A stretch of 64,000 nt of DNA from Clostridium beijerinckii (GCF_036699995.1 NZ_CP144906.1:3235001-3299000), one strand, 5' to 3'. Shown: positions 28,265-38,564, numbered from the stretch's first letter. A program made the numbers and translations. Notes: generated by a model not told the origin, from the sequence alone.

Positions 28265-28993
28265 TTGAATGAAGGATTAGTAGTTTTTGTGCGTGCTATT
28301 ATTGCATTCTTTTCTTTACTTATTTTTGCAAAGATACTTGGAAAACAGCAAATCAGTCAACTGACATTCTTTGATTATGCCCTTGGAATAACAATTGGAT
28401 CAATTGCTGCAACTCTTACTACGGACTTATCAAGCAGGGCATGGCCCCATTTTATCGGATTGCTCACTTGGTGTTTACTTGGATATTTAATGGAATGCAT
28501 TACCGAGAAATGGAGATACGCTGCAAAATATATCGAAGGCGAACCTACAATTGTAATTATGAATGGCAAGATAATGGAAAGTGCATTAAAAAAAATGAAA
28601 TATACAGCATCAGATCTCATGGGACTATTAAGAGTTAAAGATATTTTTGATTTGTCTAAAGTAGATTTTGCAATTATTGAGCCAAATGGCCAATTATCTG
28701 TTCTAAAGAAACCAGAGTATGAACCTTTAACACCTAAAGATATGAGTATTCAAAAAGAACCAAGCGGTATAAGTACTGAACTCATATATGATGGAATTCT
28801 TATAAATGAAAATTTGAAACAACTTAATAAAACTGAAAAATGGCTTATTAATCAACTAAAAATTCATAAAGTTAAGGATGTTTCAGAAGTATTTCTTGCG
28901 ACCTTAACTCCTTCTGGCTCCTTATATATAGACAAATATGATGATCATATGGTAAAAGTAACTGATATTGGTGATTATAAAGGACCATATTAA
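28265..28993 (+). CDS. DUF421 (YetF/YrbG-type) membrane protein
   Basis: This 242-residue protein has three N-terminal membrane helices (about 5-25, 35-55, 60-80) with LGKQQISQLTFFDYALGITIGS, the mark of the DUF421 family. A cytoplasmic domain (EGEPTIVIMNGKI, MGLLRVKDIFDLSKVDFAIIEPNGQLSVLKK) and a C-terminal extension typical of Firmicute members follow. The start is TTG (28265-28267), with GGAGGT about 8 nt upstream. It is co-transcribed with the DUF4363 gene 14 bp downstream, a common pairing in spore formers. Role unknown. Confidence 0.92.
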   Translation: MNEGLVVFVRAIIAFFSLLIFAKILGKQQISQLTFFDYALGITIGSIAATLTTDLSSRAWPHFIGLLTWCLLGYLMECITEKWRYAAKYIEGEPTIVIMNGKIMESALKKMKYTASDLMGLLRVKDIFDLSKVDFAIIEPNGQLSVLKKPEYEPLTPKDMSIQKEPSGISTELIYDGILINENLKQLNKTEKWLINQLKIHKVKDVSEVFLATLTPSGSLYIDKYDDHMVKVTDIGDYKGPY

Positions 28994-29007
28994 AGGAGGA
29001 ATTTATC

Positions 29008-29373
29008 ATGAGAAAATTTTTAGTAATATCGATACCTATAGTTGCACTGATTTTTTTTGTATTAATCATGCTTAGTGGCAATATTTTGAAGGAACCTATG
29101 GGCGATGATGATAACATTCCCGAATCAATACAACTACTTATGCAGGATATAGAATCAGGAAATTGGGAAAATGCTGATATTAAAACAGATAACCTATCTA
29201 AATCATGGAAAAAAGTTGTCAAACGAGTCCAATTTAGCTCTGAAAGAGATGAACTAAATCAATTTGATATATGTGTCTCACATCTTCGTGGAGCTATAAT
29301 GGCTAGAGATAAATCTAATTCACTTATTGCTTTAAATGAAGCTTATGAACATTGGATTGATCTAGGTAAATAA
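29008..29373 (+). CDS. DUF4363 family protein
   Basis: This 121-residue protein has an N-terminal membrane helix (VISIPIVALIFFVLIML) and an extracytoplasmic helical domain containing DNIPESIQLLMQDIESGNWE and a final LNEAYEHWIDLGK. It matches DUF4363, regularly found downstream of DUF421 genes. AAAGGAGG lies before ATG. The two products probably act together at the membrane; the function is not established. Confidence 0.85.
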   Translation: MRKFLVISIPIVALIFFVLIMLSGNILKEPMGDDDNIPESIQLLMQDIESGNWENADIKTDNLSKSWKKVVKRVQFSSERDELNQFDICVSHLRGAIMARDKSNSLIALNEAYEHWIDLGK

Positions 29374-29450
29374 ATATTAATGCATTTTAAATTCTAAAAT
29401 TAAAGGACCACTGTATTAAAATATATATTTTCCTTTTTTACTTATTAAAT

Positions 29451-29510
29451 ATTATTAACATATGCCATTAATAATATTATCATGATATATAAACGGCATA
29501 TGTTAATAAT
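29451..29510. terminator. Bidirectional terminator
   Basis: Sixteen-bp perfect arms (ATTATTAACATATGCC and its complement, 29451-29466 and 29495-29510) lie between the DUF4363 gene and the converging helD. Confidence 0.7.
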
Positions 29511-29610
29511 CTTTTATTATATAATCAACTTAAACTTCTATAACTTTAGGTAATGTATTAGCCTATATGTTCTTTCCTTTCCACTAACTTTTATAGCAAA
29601 TAATTTCTCT

Positions 29611-31878
29611 TTAAATTAAATTTGTAGCTTCATCTTTTATTATTATATATTCTAAATGTAATGCCCTAGTTAGTGAAACATATAATAACCTTTCATCTAA
29701 AATATTTTCTTTATAGTTGTTTTCACTTGGATTCAATATTATTGTACAATCAAACTCCAATCCTTTTGTTAAATATGATGGAATTATTATTAGATCTTCT
29801 GCTATTTCTTTTTCCTTGCCTAATATTAATTCAAAATTATATTTGCTCTCTCCTTTTAGAAGCCTGTATATTTCTTCACCTTGTAACATATTTTTTGTAA
29901 TTATTGCTATTGTTCTCTTTCCGTAGTTCTGCACTTCGCTAATGATTTTCTCTATAGCTGAAGTATATTCATGTTCACTAGAAATCTTTACTATTCTAGG
30001 CTTTTCACCATGTCTTAAAACTGGTTTGGCATCCTTAAGCCCTAAGTTTTGAGATTGTAATGTTTTCTTTGCAAAATCAATTATTTCTACTGTTGATCTA
30101 TAGCTTTGTGTCAATTGAATATAGGTTGCATTTCCATCAAAGACTTGTTTGGTTATATCTTCCCATGTCTTTAGACCTTTATAATAATAAATTCCTTGAG
30201 CTAGATCCCCTACTAAGGTTAACGCATTACCTTTAGCAAAACTATTAACTAAATATACTTGGAATGGGCTATAATCCTGAGCTTCATCCACTATAATATA
30301 TTTAAATTTTTCTTCCTCATCAATTCCTTCAAGTAAAATTCTTATATATGCAAGAGCTGGCAAATCATCTTCATCGATTATATTCTTCTCAAAATTACTA
30401 TTGAATTCTTCCTTCATATAATCTGCCAATACCTTAGGAATCTTACCTCCAGTTGCTGTTTCAAATAATTCATCATTATAAAAATTATAATAGATATCTC
30501 TAGAATTTATATCCTTCCAATCTTTAAAGTAATTATTAAATTGCTTTTTACTGTTAGCTTTTACATTTTCCTTTATTTTATCTCTCTCTTCATATAGACT
30601 TATAAGTAATTTTCTTCTTTCCGGTGAATCTTCATTTTCTCTTCTTATTTCTCTTATTTTCTTTTCCCATTCATTATCTATTTCTATTAATAGGCTTTCT
30701 ATTCTTTCTTTTATTTTTAAATTTAAATATCTTTTTATCTCCTTTTTTCTTTTGTTAATTGGATAAGCTTTTAAATCTTTTATATATAACCTCATTATTT
30801 CTTTTTTATGAAATAATATCTCATTTCCAACTTTAATATCTTCAATATGAATTGCATCTTTTTCCATTAATGCTATATATCTATCAAGCATTGTTTTAAA
30901 TAGCATGGTTCCTTTAACTTTGCTTGAATTTACAACAAGCTTTTTTAGATTTTCATCATTTTCTTCTATTATCCTTAATAATTTTTCATCCTTATTATAA
31001 ACTTTTCCTTTTAGTTTTAACTTTGATAATACCATTTCCTCAAAAGTACTTTGATTTACTTCTTCCGCTCCTAGGCTAGGTAAAATATCTGAAATGTAAC
31101 TTAGAAATAGTTTATTAGGAGCTAAAACTAAAATTTCATCTCCACTCATGCTTTCTTTATATCTATAAATGAGATAAGCTAACCTGTGTAACGCTATTGT
31201 TGTCTTACCTGAACCTGCTGACCCCTGTACTATTATAGGCAGATTTTTAGGCCATCTTATTATTTCATTTTGTTCTTTCTGAATTGTTGCAACAACTTCT
31301 TTTAGCTTTTTCCCACTGCTTTCTTCAAGATTTATCTTTAAAAACTCATCAACTAAATTTTGTCCTTCTTCTTCATTTATAATGATGTTATTTATTCCTT
31401 CATCAAATACCTTTTCTATATCACTATTCTTATATAAAAATTTTCTTTTTAGTTCTAGCTTTCCTTCAACTATTCCTTGTGGTGCTTTGTAATACGCATC
31501 TCCACCAGTTCCGCTGTAATAAAGATCCGCAACTGGCGCTCTCCAATCAACAACAATTTCTTCTCCATCTTTGCTGTTACTTATACCTTTTTTCCCAATG
31601 TATATACTTTCAGTAAACCCCATATTTTCTCTAAAGTCTACTCTACCAAAATAAGGCTCTATTAAAGATTCTTCATATTTCTCAATATCTTGAGATAAAT
31701 AACTAAATATTCTTTCATTAGCTTGCTTTTCTTCACTAAAGCTTTTTACTTGTTTATTTAAAGTCTTAATTTTTTCCCCTACTTCTTCAAATTTTTGTTT
31801 CTTTTCTTTTAATTCTTGTTTTATTATATCTTTCTTCTGCAGTAATACGTCTCTTTCTTCGTTCAAAATTGTATCCAT
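29611..31878 (-). CDS. helD: RNA polymerase recycling helicase HelD
   Basis: This 755-residue UvrD/Rep-type protein starts with a long coiled coil (about 1-75), which in HelD reaches into the RNA polymerase secondary channel. Walker A (QGSAGSGKTTIALHRLAYLIY) lies near residue 220, and motif II is VDEAQDYSPFQ. Motifs III (TLVGDLAQGIYYYKG) and IV (QSYRSTVEIIDFAK) and the C-terminal VSLTRAL motif follow. The N-terminal segment WRAPVADLYY is typical of HelD. It releases stalled RNA polymerase from nucleic acid. It is monocistronic. Confidence 0.92.
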   Translation of the reverse strand: MDTILNEERDVLLQKKDIIKQELKEKKQKFEEVGEKIKTLNKQVKSFSEEKQANERIFSYLSQDIEKYEESLIEPYFGRVDFRENMGFTESIYIGKKGISNSKDGEEIVVDWRAPVADLYYSGTGGDAYYKAPQGIVEGKLELKRKFLYKNSDIEKVFDEGINNIIINEEEGQNLVDEFLKINLEESSGKKLKEVVATIQKEQNEIIRWPKNLPIIVQGSAGSGKTTIALHRLAYLIYRYKESMSGDEILVLAPNKLFLSYISDILPSLGAEEVNQSTFEEMVLSKLKLKGKVYNKDEKLLRIIEENDENLKKLVVNSSKVKGTMLFKTMLDRYIALMEKDAIHIEDIKVGNEILFHKKEIMRLYIKDLKAYPINKRKKEIKRYLNLKIKERIESLLIEIDNEWEKKIREIRRENEDSPERRKLLISLYEERDKIKENVKANSKKQFNNYFKDWKDINSRDIYYNFYNDELFETATGGKIPKVLADYMKEEFNSNFEKNIIDEDDLPALAYIRILLEGIDEEEKFKYIIVDEAQDYSPFQVYLVNSFAKGNALTLVGDLAQGIYYYKGLKTWEDITKQVFDGNATYIQLTQSYRSTVEIIDFAKKTLQSQNLGLKDAKPVLRHGEKPRIVKISSEHEYTSAIEKIISEVQNYGKRTIAIITKNMLQGEEIYRLLKGESKYNFELILGKEKEIAEDLIIIPSYLTKGLEFDCTIILNPSENNYKENILDERLLYVSLTRALHLEYIIIKDEATNLI

Positions 31879-32300
31879 ATTTACACACTATATAATGACA
31901 GGTAGCAAAATTCATTATACTTTTCCTTCCATTAAGATAAATTACTATAATTAGGTATTATACCATAATATCTCGAATTAATAATTCAAATTTTCTAATA
32001 ATTTTACACTTCTAGATCAATGTATATTATTTTACTAAATGCAGCCAGAAATGCCCGCTTGGCAGTTAGTTTTTTGAACACCAAAACATAAAATTAAAAA
32101 CTCAAGTAATTTGTTATTAGAATCACTTGAGTTTTTAACGTTTTGTATATATATATAATATTATCTTTTTCATTTACCTTGAGTCATTTTACTCTTATCT
32201 AAAATTTTAGATATACCAGATGTTTCCCAATCTTTTATCTCATTAATGGCTTCACTAAAAGTCATTCCTTGCCCTACATATATCCCTATCATGATTAACT
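31879..32300. other. Intergenic region with a small uncertain frame
   Basis: A minus-strand frame 32292-32170 (40 residues, MIGIYVGQGMTFSEAINEIK, then DWETSGISKILDKSK) looks protein-like but has no good ribosome site and may be the tail of a lost gene. The hairpin at 32099-32135 follows it. The rest is featureless. Confidence 0.45.
32099..32135 (-). terminator. Terminator-like hairpin
   Basis: AACTCAAGT (32099-32107) pairs with ACTTGAGTT (32125-32133); T-runs follow in both directions. Confidence 0.7.
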
Positions 32301-32582
32301 CTATAACTTTCCTTTATTTAAAAAACATTTTATTTGCCTTCTCCTAAAAAGTCTTATAAAGAAATATGCAATAATAGCAAAGCCTATTAATTCAGGTAAA
32401 TAATAAGTTGTATCTGTAATAAGTCTAACAATATCACTATTTACCCAATTACCTTCTGGTCTTGCAGGAAACTTTCATCCCAAGTATGGCCAAAACAATA
32501 TATTAGGATATAACCACATGCTATCTGATACTAAATGAAGATAACTAGCGATGACAATAATAAAATTTAACCAAATAACTTT
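32301..32582 (-). pseudogene. Metal-dependent hydrolase (YdjM/DUF457-like) remnant
   Basis: The frame reads VIWLNFIIVIASYLHLVSDS, then MWLYPNILFWPYLG, a TGA, then KFPARPEGNWVNSDIVRLIT and a hydrophobic tail. Family members have HLxxDSMW and FWPFLGWxFP, so the TGA most likely replaces the Trp codon TGG. The N-terminal half is also missing. This is a nonsense-interrupted, truncated gene. Confidence 0.7.
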
Positions 32583-32717
32583 TCATTAAATTTTATCACT
32601 AAGACTCTTATTTAATCAATTTTACCCTATAAAACATAGCTATAAATTATTAAAAGTACAAAAAAATTCAGCCTGAAAAAAGCTAAACTTTCTTATACTT
32701 TTAATAATGTTTTTTAA

Positions 32718-33191
32718 TTATTGAACATTATACATGCCTTTACTCTCCATATACTTAAATATAGATTCTCCATGCTTTTGTTCTTCTTTTTGTATATGAT
32801 TTAATACATCTCGTACTTCAGTATCCTTAAATTCAAAAATTGCAGTATCATAAGCTCCTGACACATATTTTTCTGTCATTAATAAATCTGAGCATATTTC
32901 CTTATCTGACAAATTACTTGTAGTAGTTTGAGATTTATTTGCATTTTGATCAACACCTTGGTTTTTTTGTCCACCTTGTTGTTGATTCATCTGAGGAACA
33001 TTACCACTTAGTAACTGATTAATTGTATTAAGATGGCTTCTTTCAATTTGCTCGTTATTCTTACAAATTTGTTTCAATTGTGGATCTTGTACCTGATTAG
33101 CATAATTCGAATATTTTTGTATACAAATTTCTTCATGACTTTTTTGGTCTTCTAGTAGCATTTTTTCTTTTTGTGTCAAATTTACTTGCAT
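32718..33191 (-). CDS. CotF-family spore coat protein
   Basis: This 157-residue protein has two helical halves around a Gln/Asn-rich linker (about 72-92). The first half has SHEEICIQKYSNYANQVQDP. The second, LSDKEICSDLLMTEKYVSGA and AIFEFKDTEVRDVLNHIQKE, is the ferritin-like core seen in CotF-type coat proteins. GGAGGTG precedes ATG. It is monocistronic and likely expressed in the mother cell during sporulation (known for the family). It supports a spore-forming host. Confidence 0.88.
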   Translation of the reverse strand: MQVNLTQKEKMLLEDQKSHEEICIQKYSNYANQVQDPQLKQICKNNEQIERSHLNTINQLLSGNVPQMNQQQGGQKNQGVDQNANKSQTTTSNLSDKEICSDLLMTEKYVSGAYDTAIFEFKDTEVRDVLNHIQKEEQKHGESIFKYMESKGMYNVQ

Positions 33192-33326
33192 AATAAAACA
33201 CCTCCATTTTTATTCTTTGAAGGTGCTCTATTTTTTATTCATTTATAAATTAATTTTTTTCCTTAAGTAAGAAAGCCTTGTTATGAAATCCTTTTTATTT
33301 TAACATACGGGTCTTATTAAGCAAAA

Positions 33327-33375
33327 AAGGTGAATATAGTTGCTTTTTGTAAAACAAATCTACTAAATTCACCTT
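33327..33375 (-). terminator. Terminator of second mcp
   Basis: AAGGTGAAT-TAGT arms pair with one mismatch; TTTTTT follows on the minus strand. Confidence 0.8.
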
Positions 33376-33386
33376 ATGTTAATTCC

Positions 33387-35495
33387 CTATATCTTAAATA
33401 TGGATACTGCTTCTAATAATTTATCTGCACATTCTTTTGTCTTATGTGTTTGTTCTACAACTTCTTCTGTTAAATTAACTACCTCATTTGACTTATTAGC
33501 GATTAAAGTTGTTCCTGTAGCACCTTCGTTAGTTGCCTCCGCAACTTCATTTATTGCTGTTATAATGTCTTCTGTAGAATTAATAAGTTCATCTGATATT
33601 TCACCTATAGTGCTAACTAATTCATTAAATACAATAGCATCATTTCTATATTGTTCCCCTGTGTCTACAAGTTTGTCATAGTCTTTCATCACTTGAGTTC
33701 CAATAAAATTAATAACTTCATTTGATGTTCCTTTAAGGTCATTCACAGCCATAACAACCTCTTTATTTATCTGCTGTATTTCCATTGTCGTTTCTTTTGA
33801 GTTTTCCGCAAGTTTCCTTATTTCATCCGCAACAACAGCAAATCCTCTACCAGCTTCTCCTGCCCTTGCTGATTCTATAGCTGCATTTAGTGCTAATAGA
33901 TTTGTTTGCTCTGTTATTTCTAATATCCTGGCTGTTAATTCATTTATTTTATCTACCGCCTTAGATTTCTCCACTGCAACTCTTAAGCTTTCTTGCATTT
34001 TCAAAGTTATGCTGCTAGATTGCTCCCTTGATTGCAATGCATCAGATTTAAGTTTTTTAGCTCTTTCCTCAATTTCCTTTGCAGTTACCTCTCCGCTTCC
34101 AACACTTGATTCCATAGTCTTTATTATGGATTTCATATTTGCTGATGAAGCATTTACTTCCTCTGTAGATGCTGCCGTTTCCTCCATACTTGCAGATAAC
34201 TCCTCAGTTGTAGCGGATACATCTGAAATTTGGTTATTTAAGTCTACTATATTATCTTGTGTAAAGTTTATTGAATCTAAAACCACATTACATTCACCTT
34301 TAACACCAGATATTATATTCCTTAATGATTTTTGCATTTCATTTATAGACTTAAACATTTTTCCTATTTCGTCTTCTCTGTCCACATATTTTTTGTCAAC
34401 CTCTGCTGTAAGATCTCCTTTAGACAGTAACTCCATTTGTTCTTCTGCATATCTTATTCCTTTTGTCATTCTTTTAATTACAATATGTATTACAGCAATA
34501 ACAATTAATAATGATAAAACTGCTGAAATTAAAATAACATTAAATATTTTATTATAGCTTTCTAATGTTTTCTCTTTTGGAATTTGGCTGCATAGTATCC
34601 AATTAGTCTTTGTATTTTCTAAGTTAACCGGATCTGCTACCATTAAAACTTCCTGTCCTTTTTTTACCGAAGCTCCATAAGTATAAAATTCTTTACCTTG
34701 TGAAGTTTCACTTATAACTTTCGCCCAAGCTGCATTATTTTGTTTTGCATCTTTCATCTTTAGGCTTGGATCTTCACCACTTGCTACATAAATACCTTGA
34801 TTAGATATTAGTTCAACTGTGCCTCCGAGTGGTGTTTTTTCCAATACAAGTTTTTCTAATGTATCGAGCTTATAATCTATAGATATTACTCCTAAGAACT
34901 TTCCACTATCATCCAATATAGGCATAGCTAAAGATACCATTGAAATATCTTGTCCATTAACAGTATAAACTGTCGGTTCTGTAATATAAGTACCTTTTAA
35001 TTCCTTTGGCTTATTGTACCATGTCATATCTGTCTGATCATCATACGCTGGTAATACTACTGTTTGATCTCCATCTCTACTTGCATAAGGTATGAACTTT
35101 CCATCCTCTGCAAACTCTTTTCTGCCTTTATAGTAATCATCTTTTCCATCAAATGCATTAGCCTCAAATGCAACTGTAACACCAAAAATTTCAGAATCTG
35201 TCTTTAATATTTCTTTTTGCATTTCAATAACCAAATCCCTGTTCTGTGAATTAAGCTTAATTTCGTTGGTTAGTGAACCCCTTAAATCCTTACCTATTGT
35301 TTCTAACTTTTCAAAGTTAGATGTAATCTGTTCTGCATAAGATGAAGATATTTCTTTTGCTAAAGTTTCACTATCCATTATGCTTTTAGACTTTATTTGT
35401 ACTAATATACTTGCAAACACTGCTATATAACACACAAGGATTATTGATCCTATTATTATACTTATTTTTGTCCCTAAATTAAACTTTTTAATCAT
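33387..35495 (-). CDS. Methyl-accepting chemotaxis protein, dCache type
   Basis: This 702-residue receptor has TM1 at about 10-32 and a large extracellular dCache sensor (about 35-315). The sensor includes [19 protein letters not shown] and [15 protein letters not shown], resembling receptors for amino acids. TM2 is near 318-340, followed by HAMP and a signalling domain with tip [21 protein letters not shown] shorter, CACHE-adjacent coiled coil with [11 protein letters not shown] methylation-type repeats lies before the tip. It ends with EAVSIFKI. It is monocistronic, with a palindromic hairpin in its upstream region. Confidence 0.95.
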   Translation of the reverse strand: MIKKFNLGTKISIIIGSIILVCYIAVFASILVQIKSKSIMDSETLAKEISSSYAEQITSNFEKLETIGKDLRGSLTNEIKLNSQNRDLVIEMQKEILKTDSEIFGVTVAFEANAFDGKDDYYKGRKEFAEDGKFIPYASRDGDQTVVLPAYDDQTDMTWYNKPKELKGTYITEPTVYTVNGQDISMVSLAMPILDDSGKFLGVISIDYKLDTLEKLVLEKTPLGGTVELISNQGIYVASGEDPSLKMKDAKQNNAAWAKVISETSQGKEFYTYGASVKKGQEVLMVADPVNLENTKTNWILCSQIPKEKTLESYNKIFNVILISAVLSLLIVIAVIHIVIKRMTKGIRYAEEQMELLSKGDLTAEVDKKYVDREDEIGKMFKSINEMQKSLRNIISGVKGECNVVLDSINFTQDNIVDLNNQISDVSATTEELSASMEETAASTEEVNASSANMKSIIKTMESSVGSGEVTAKEIEERAKKLKSDALQSREQSSSITLKMQESLRVAVEKSKAVDKINELTARILEITEQTNLLALNAAIESARAGEAGRGFAVVADEIRKLAENSKETTMEIQQINKEVVMAVNDLKGTSNEVINFIGTQVMKDYDKLVDTGEQYRNDAIVFNELVSTIGEISDELINSTEDIITAINEVAEATNEGATGTTLIANKSNEVVNLTEEVVEQTHKTKECADKLLEAVSIFKI

Positions 35496-35926
35496 GCTAC
35501 GTGTCCCCCTTTATGTTCTAATCTATTGCAACAATATAAGTAATTATAGCATTAATTTGTCATATCTTGTAGTTTCTTAACGCAATTCTAACAGTTTTAT
35601 ACTAATCAGTATAATTATGCTGTGTGTCCTGATATTTTTTACGCATCTATCTTTTCGAAAGCATGTGTAAAAAATCTGCACATCAGAAATGGCAGCTATG
35701 CTGCATATAAGAACATTTTATGCAAGCGGATATACTCTATTTTTTTATTCTCTATCAAAACATAACGTTCTGAATCAGCTATTTTCATAATTTATACACA
35801 CAGTGACACAATGACCACAAATTCTCTAACTATATAATTTCATAGGAACTAAAAAAAGTCTAACCTTAAGACTATAAATTACTAGGTTAGACTCATATTA
35901 GTTTGATCTTAATTTTCTTCAATAAT
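35496..35926. other. Upstream region of mcp with hairpins
   Basis: Contains TTATACT-AATC-AGTATAA (35597-35614) and a long stem ATTTTTTACGCAT (35634-35646) pairing with ATGTGTAAAAAAT (35663-35675), both in the putative mcp leader or promoter. The cupin gene terminator is at 35852-35893. No gene seen. Confidence 0.5.
35852..35893 (-). terminator. Terminator of cupin gene
   Basis: AGTCTAACC (35857-35865) pairs with GGTTAGACT (35885-35893); seven T follow on the minus strand. Confidence 0.8.
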
Positions 35927-36514
35927 TTATTCAGAAGGTTTAGTTACATGTACTGTTCCATATGGATGCTTAGGTGGGGCATAAATAGAGTATACTTTAA
36001 GTGGTTTGTTCCCTGTGTTAATAACATTGTGCCAAGTGCCAGCAGGGATAATGATTGCAAAGTCATCACGAGCATTTGCTTGAAACTCTAGATTATCTTT
36101 ACTTCTTCCCATTTTAACAATTCCTTGTCCGTCTTCAATACGTATGAATTGATCAGTGTCTGGGTGGATTTCTAGGCCTATATCATCGCCTACATTGATG
36201 CTCATTAATGTAACTTGAAAATGCTCTCCTGTCCATAAAGCAGTACGAAAATTAGTATTTTGCTTGGTAGCTTTATCAATATTAACTACCAAAGGCTGTG
36301 GTCCATAGTCTTTAAGATCCATTTTGCTATTTCCAGTTGCTGATTGTGGAATATCAGCCCTATAATCGTACTCCATTTCATCAAATAGCATAGAATATGG
36401 GACAGACCTAAAATTAGAATTCTGGTATGTCCAATTATTATTGTATCCGTTCTCTAAGTTATAATCTGATGTTTCAGTTGAATAATCTACTGAATACATA
36501 CTATCATTATTCAT
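35927..36514 (-). CDS. Cupin-domain protein
   Basis: This 195-residue protein has a hydrophilic, Asn/Tyr-rich N-terminus (about 1-70) and a C-terminal cupin barrel. Cupin motif 1 is GLEIHPDTDQFIRIEDGQG, with only one His plus Glu, and motif 2 is PAGTWHNVINTG. It resembles single-domain cupins related to mannose-6-phosphate isomerase-like proteins of clostridia. The Tyr/Asn-rich N-terminus recalls spore or surface proteins. AAGGAAG lies before ATG. Metal binding is likely; the reaction is unknown. Confidence 0.85.
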   Translation of the reverse strand: MNNDSMYSVDYSTETSDYNLENGYNNNWTYQNSNFRSVPYSMLFDEMEYDYRADIPQSATGNSKMDLKDYGPQPLVVNIDKATKQNTNFRTALWTGEHFQVTLMSINVGDDIGLEIHPDTDQFIRIEDGQGIVKMGRSKDNLEFQANARDDFAIIIPAGTWHNVINTGNKPLKVYSIYAPPKHPYGTVHVTKPSE

Positions 36515-36756
36515 ACTTTTCTTCCTTGTTTATTATTTCAAAAATATAATATGTTATAATTTCACGGATGTTCCATTTTTTAGTAAATATTCATATTAAA
36601 AGATATTTCTTAATTTTTAATATCTACTTTAAAACATAAACATTTAGAGACGCCTTATGAAGATTATAATTATTTAAATAATACATCCTATACTCATATT
36701 ATTTAAATAAATATCATAGTTATTAATTATAAGCTACATATAAGTGGGTGTAAGTC

Positions 36757-37062
36757 ATGACAGGTTTTGAAAACTTAACTCCTGAAGATTCTTTAATTTT
36801 AACAAATGCAATTGCTATTTCACTTGCAAAAGGTAAAAATGCTGATGAAATAAATGTTATTGGAAATTTCCTTGTAGGTATAGGTTGTTTACTACTAACA
36901 ATAGCCTCACAACAACAGTATTTAACTGTATTACAGGAATCTAGGAATTCTAATTCTACACAAAATAACGACAATGCAAATAACACTAATAACAACAATG
37001 CCAATAATAATAATAATAATAATGCAGAATCAGCTGCGGCTGATGATGTAATAATTGGTTAG
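36757..37062 (+). CDS. Small Asn-rich protein
   Basis: This 101-residue protein has a conserved-looking first half (MTGFENLTPEDSLILTNAIA, then ISLAKGKNADEINVIGNFLVGIGCLLLTIA) with a possible membrane helix near 37-52. Its tail from 67 onward is almost only Asn with some Ala, Ser and Thr. The tail is encoded partly by an AAT microsatellite near 37006-37022, which should vary in length between strains. GTGGGTGTAAG precedes ATG. Function unknown. Confidence 0.75.
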   Translation: MTGFENLTPEDSLILTNAIAISLAKGKNADEINVIGNFLVGIGCLLLTIASQQQYLTVLQESRNSNSTQNNDNANNTNNNNANNNNNNNAESAAADDVIIG

Positions 37063-37065
37063 CTT

Positions 37066-37093
37066 TAGTAGATTAAATATATTTAATCTACTA
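37066..37093. terminator. Perfect palindrome between converging frames
   Basis: TAGTAGATTAAAT, AT, then ATTTAATCTACTA. It follows the Asn-rich gene and also covers the last codons of the pseudogene on the other strand. Confidence 0.65.
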
Positions 37094-37409
37094 GGGTTAT
37101 CCCAAGCTTTTCATAGAATTCCTTATTAATATCATGGCATTCTTTAAGGTTATTGTCTTTCCTAAATTCTATTACATATTGATTAATTCCTTCTCCATAT
37201 ATGCCATCTAATTTCCTAGGCTAATAACCTTTTTCCTTCATTTTTCTTTGTACCTCCAAAACATCTGAACCCATATCTCCAGGCTTTAAATTTACTAATC
37301 CTTTTTCAAAAGGACCGTATGGGCCTGCATATTAATATATTTTTTTATACATTTTAAATCTAGCATAATTCTTACATCCTATTCCATAGGTAATGATAAA
37401 TTCAGCCAT
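37083..37409 (-). pseudogene. Peptidoglycan-binding-domain protein with two in-frame stops
   Basis: From ATG 37407-37409 the frame runs 109 codons, interrupted only by TAA after MYKKIY and TAG after MKEKGY. Otherwise it reads MAEFIITYGIGCKNYARFKM, YAGPYGPFEKGLVNLKPGDM and GSDVLEVQRKMKEKGY, then PRKLDGIYGEGINQYVIEF. The middle is a PG_binding_1 domain (GSDVLEVQxxLxxxGYYxxxLDGIYG). GGAG lies 13 nt before the start. The intact frame indicates very recent inactivation, or readthrough. Confidence 0.8.
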
Positions 37410-37574
37410 AATAATCTCAACTCCAATACTAACTCTTAGCACAATAGCTATCATTATCAATTGATAATACTCTTCAACGTTAATCTCTTGACTTTTCACG
37501 CATATAAATATATTATAGTGTTAATTTGTTTTATCAAATGATAAAACTTATGTTAAATTATGGAGGCGTTTTAT

Positions 37575-38471
37575 ATGAATGCAAAAGTTAAAATTGCAAG
37601 ATTATCTCTATTATCAAATAGCATCCTAATAACTCTAAAATTAATTGTTGGACTTGCTACTGGTTCAGTAAGCATAATATCTGAAGCTATACATTCGACT
37701 ATGGATTTGTTAGCCGCTGTAATAGCGTTTTTTTCAGTTAAAATATCTGATAAACCAGCTGATGACATACATCCCTATGGACATGGAAAAATAGAAAATG
37801 TTTCTGGCGTAATTGAAGCAATTCTTATACTGTCAGCTTCTATTTGGATAATAATTGAAGCAGTAAAAAAATTAACAATTCCTGGATCTGTGGAATCAAT
37901 TGGCCTTGGATTTATAGTTATGTTTATTTCCTCTGCTATAAATTTTATGGTTTCCAGAAAAATATATAAGGTTGCTAAACAAGAAGACTCTATAGCTCTT
38001 GAAGCAGATGCTCTTCATCTAAAAGCTGATGTTTATACATCATTAGGTGTAGGAATTGGTTTGTTTCTTATATGGATAACTAAATTGGATTTTTTAGACC
38101 CAGTTGTGGCTATTTTAGTTGCTATATTTATATTAAAAGAAGCTATTGAACTATTAATATCTGCATTCAATCCACTTTTAGATACTAAGTTATCTAATGA
38201 TGAAATCAAAATTATTCAAAACAGCATAAATAAGTTTTCGAGTATCTATTGCAACTACCATAACTTTAAAACAAGAAAATCCGGACGAGTTAGGTATATC
38301 GAATTACATTTAGTATTTCCTGAAAATATGCGAATTAAAGATGCTCACGACGTATGTGATAGAATTGAAAATGATATAAAAAACTCTCTAAATTACTCCG
38401 AAATTATGATTCACTTAGAATCTTCAGAATCTAATCCTAATTGCGATAAATGTAAGAATAAGTGTGATTAA
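37575..38471 (+). CDS. Cation diffusion facilitator family transporter
   Basis: This 298-residue CDF protein has six hydrophobic segments. The TM2 metal site is SEAIHSTMDLLAA (HxxxD) and the TM5 site is EADALHLKADVYTS (HxxxD), followed by a cytoplasmic domain with HLVFPENMRIKDAHDVCDRIE. It exports divalent metals such as Zn2+, Fe2+ or Mn2+ by proton exchange. The tail ends CDKCKNKCD, a Cys-rich end that may bind metal. GGAGG lies 8 nt before the ATG at 37575; the ATG at 37560 overlaps the ribosome site. Confidence 0.93.
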   Translation: MNAKVKIARLSLLSNSILITLKLIVGLATGSVSIISEAIHSTMDLLAAVIAFFSVKISDKPADDIHPYGHGKIENVSGVIEAILILSASIWIIIEAVKKLTIPGSVESIGLGFIVMFISSAINFMVSRKIYKVAKQEDSIALEADALHLKADVYTSLGVGIGLFLIWITKLDFLDPVVAILVAIFILKEAIELLISAFNPLLDTKLSNDEIKIIQNSINKFSSIYCNYHNFKTRKSGRVRYIELHLVFPENMRIKDAHDVCDRIENDIKNSLNYSEIMIHLESSESNPNCDKCKNKCD

Positions 38472-38564
38472 ATCCATAATTATGCAAAATATAGATATCC
38501 AACTCTAAAACTAAATTTATGTGATAACTTACCGAAATCATAATAACCCATACACAGTTATGCT

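Noticed and set aside
33387..35926. Cyclic-di-GMP riboswitch upstream of the chemoreceptor genes
   Set aside because: I looked for the conserved core of the known classes in all three mcp leaders and did not see it; only simple hairpins are present.
36641..36674. TTATGAAGA upstream of the cupin gene, a possible ninth direct-repeat promoter
   Set aside because: Only one repeat is present and the hexamer at the right distance (TAAATG) is a poor -10.
36960..37030. Repetitive AAT/AAC tract as a CRISPR or tandem repeat array
   Set aside because: It is a coding microsatellite for Asn with no spacers.
37083..37409. Stop-codon reassignment as the explanation of readable frames with internal stops
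   Set aside because: Intact genes in the window end normally with TAA, TAG and TGA, so general reassignment is not supported.
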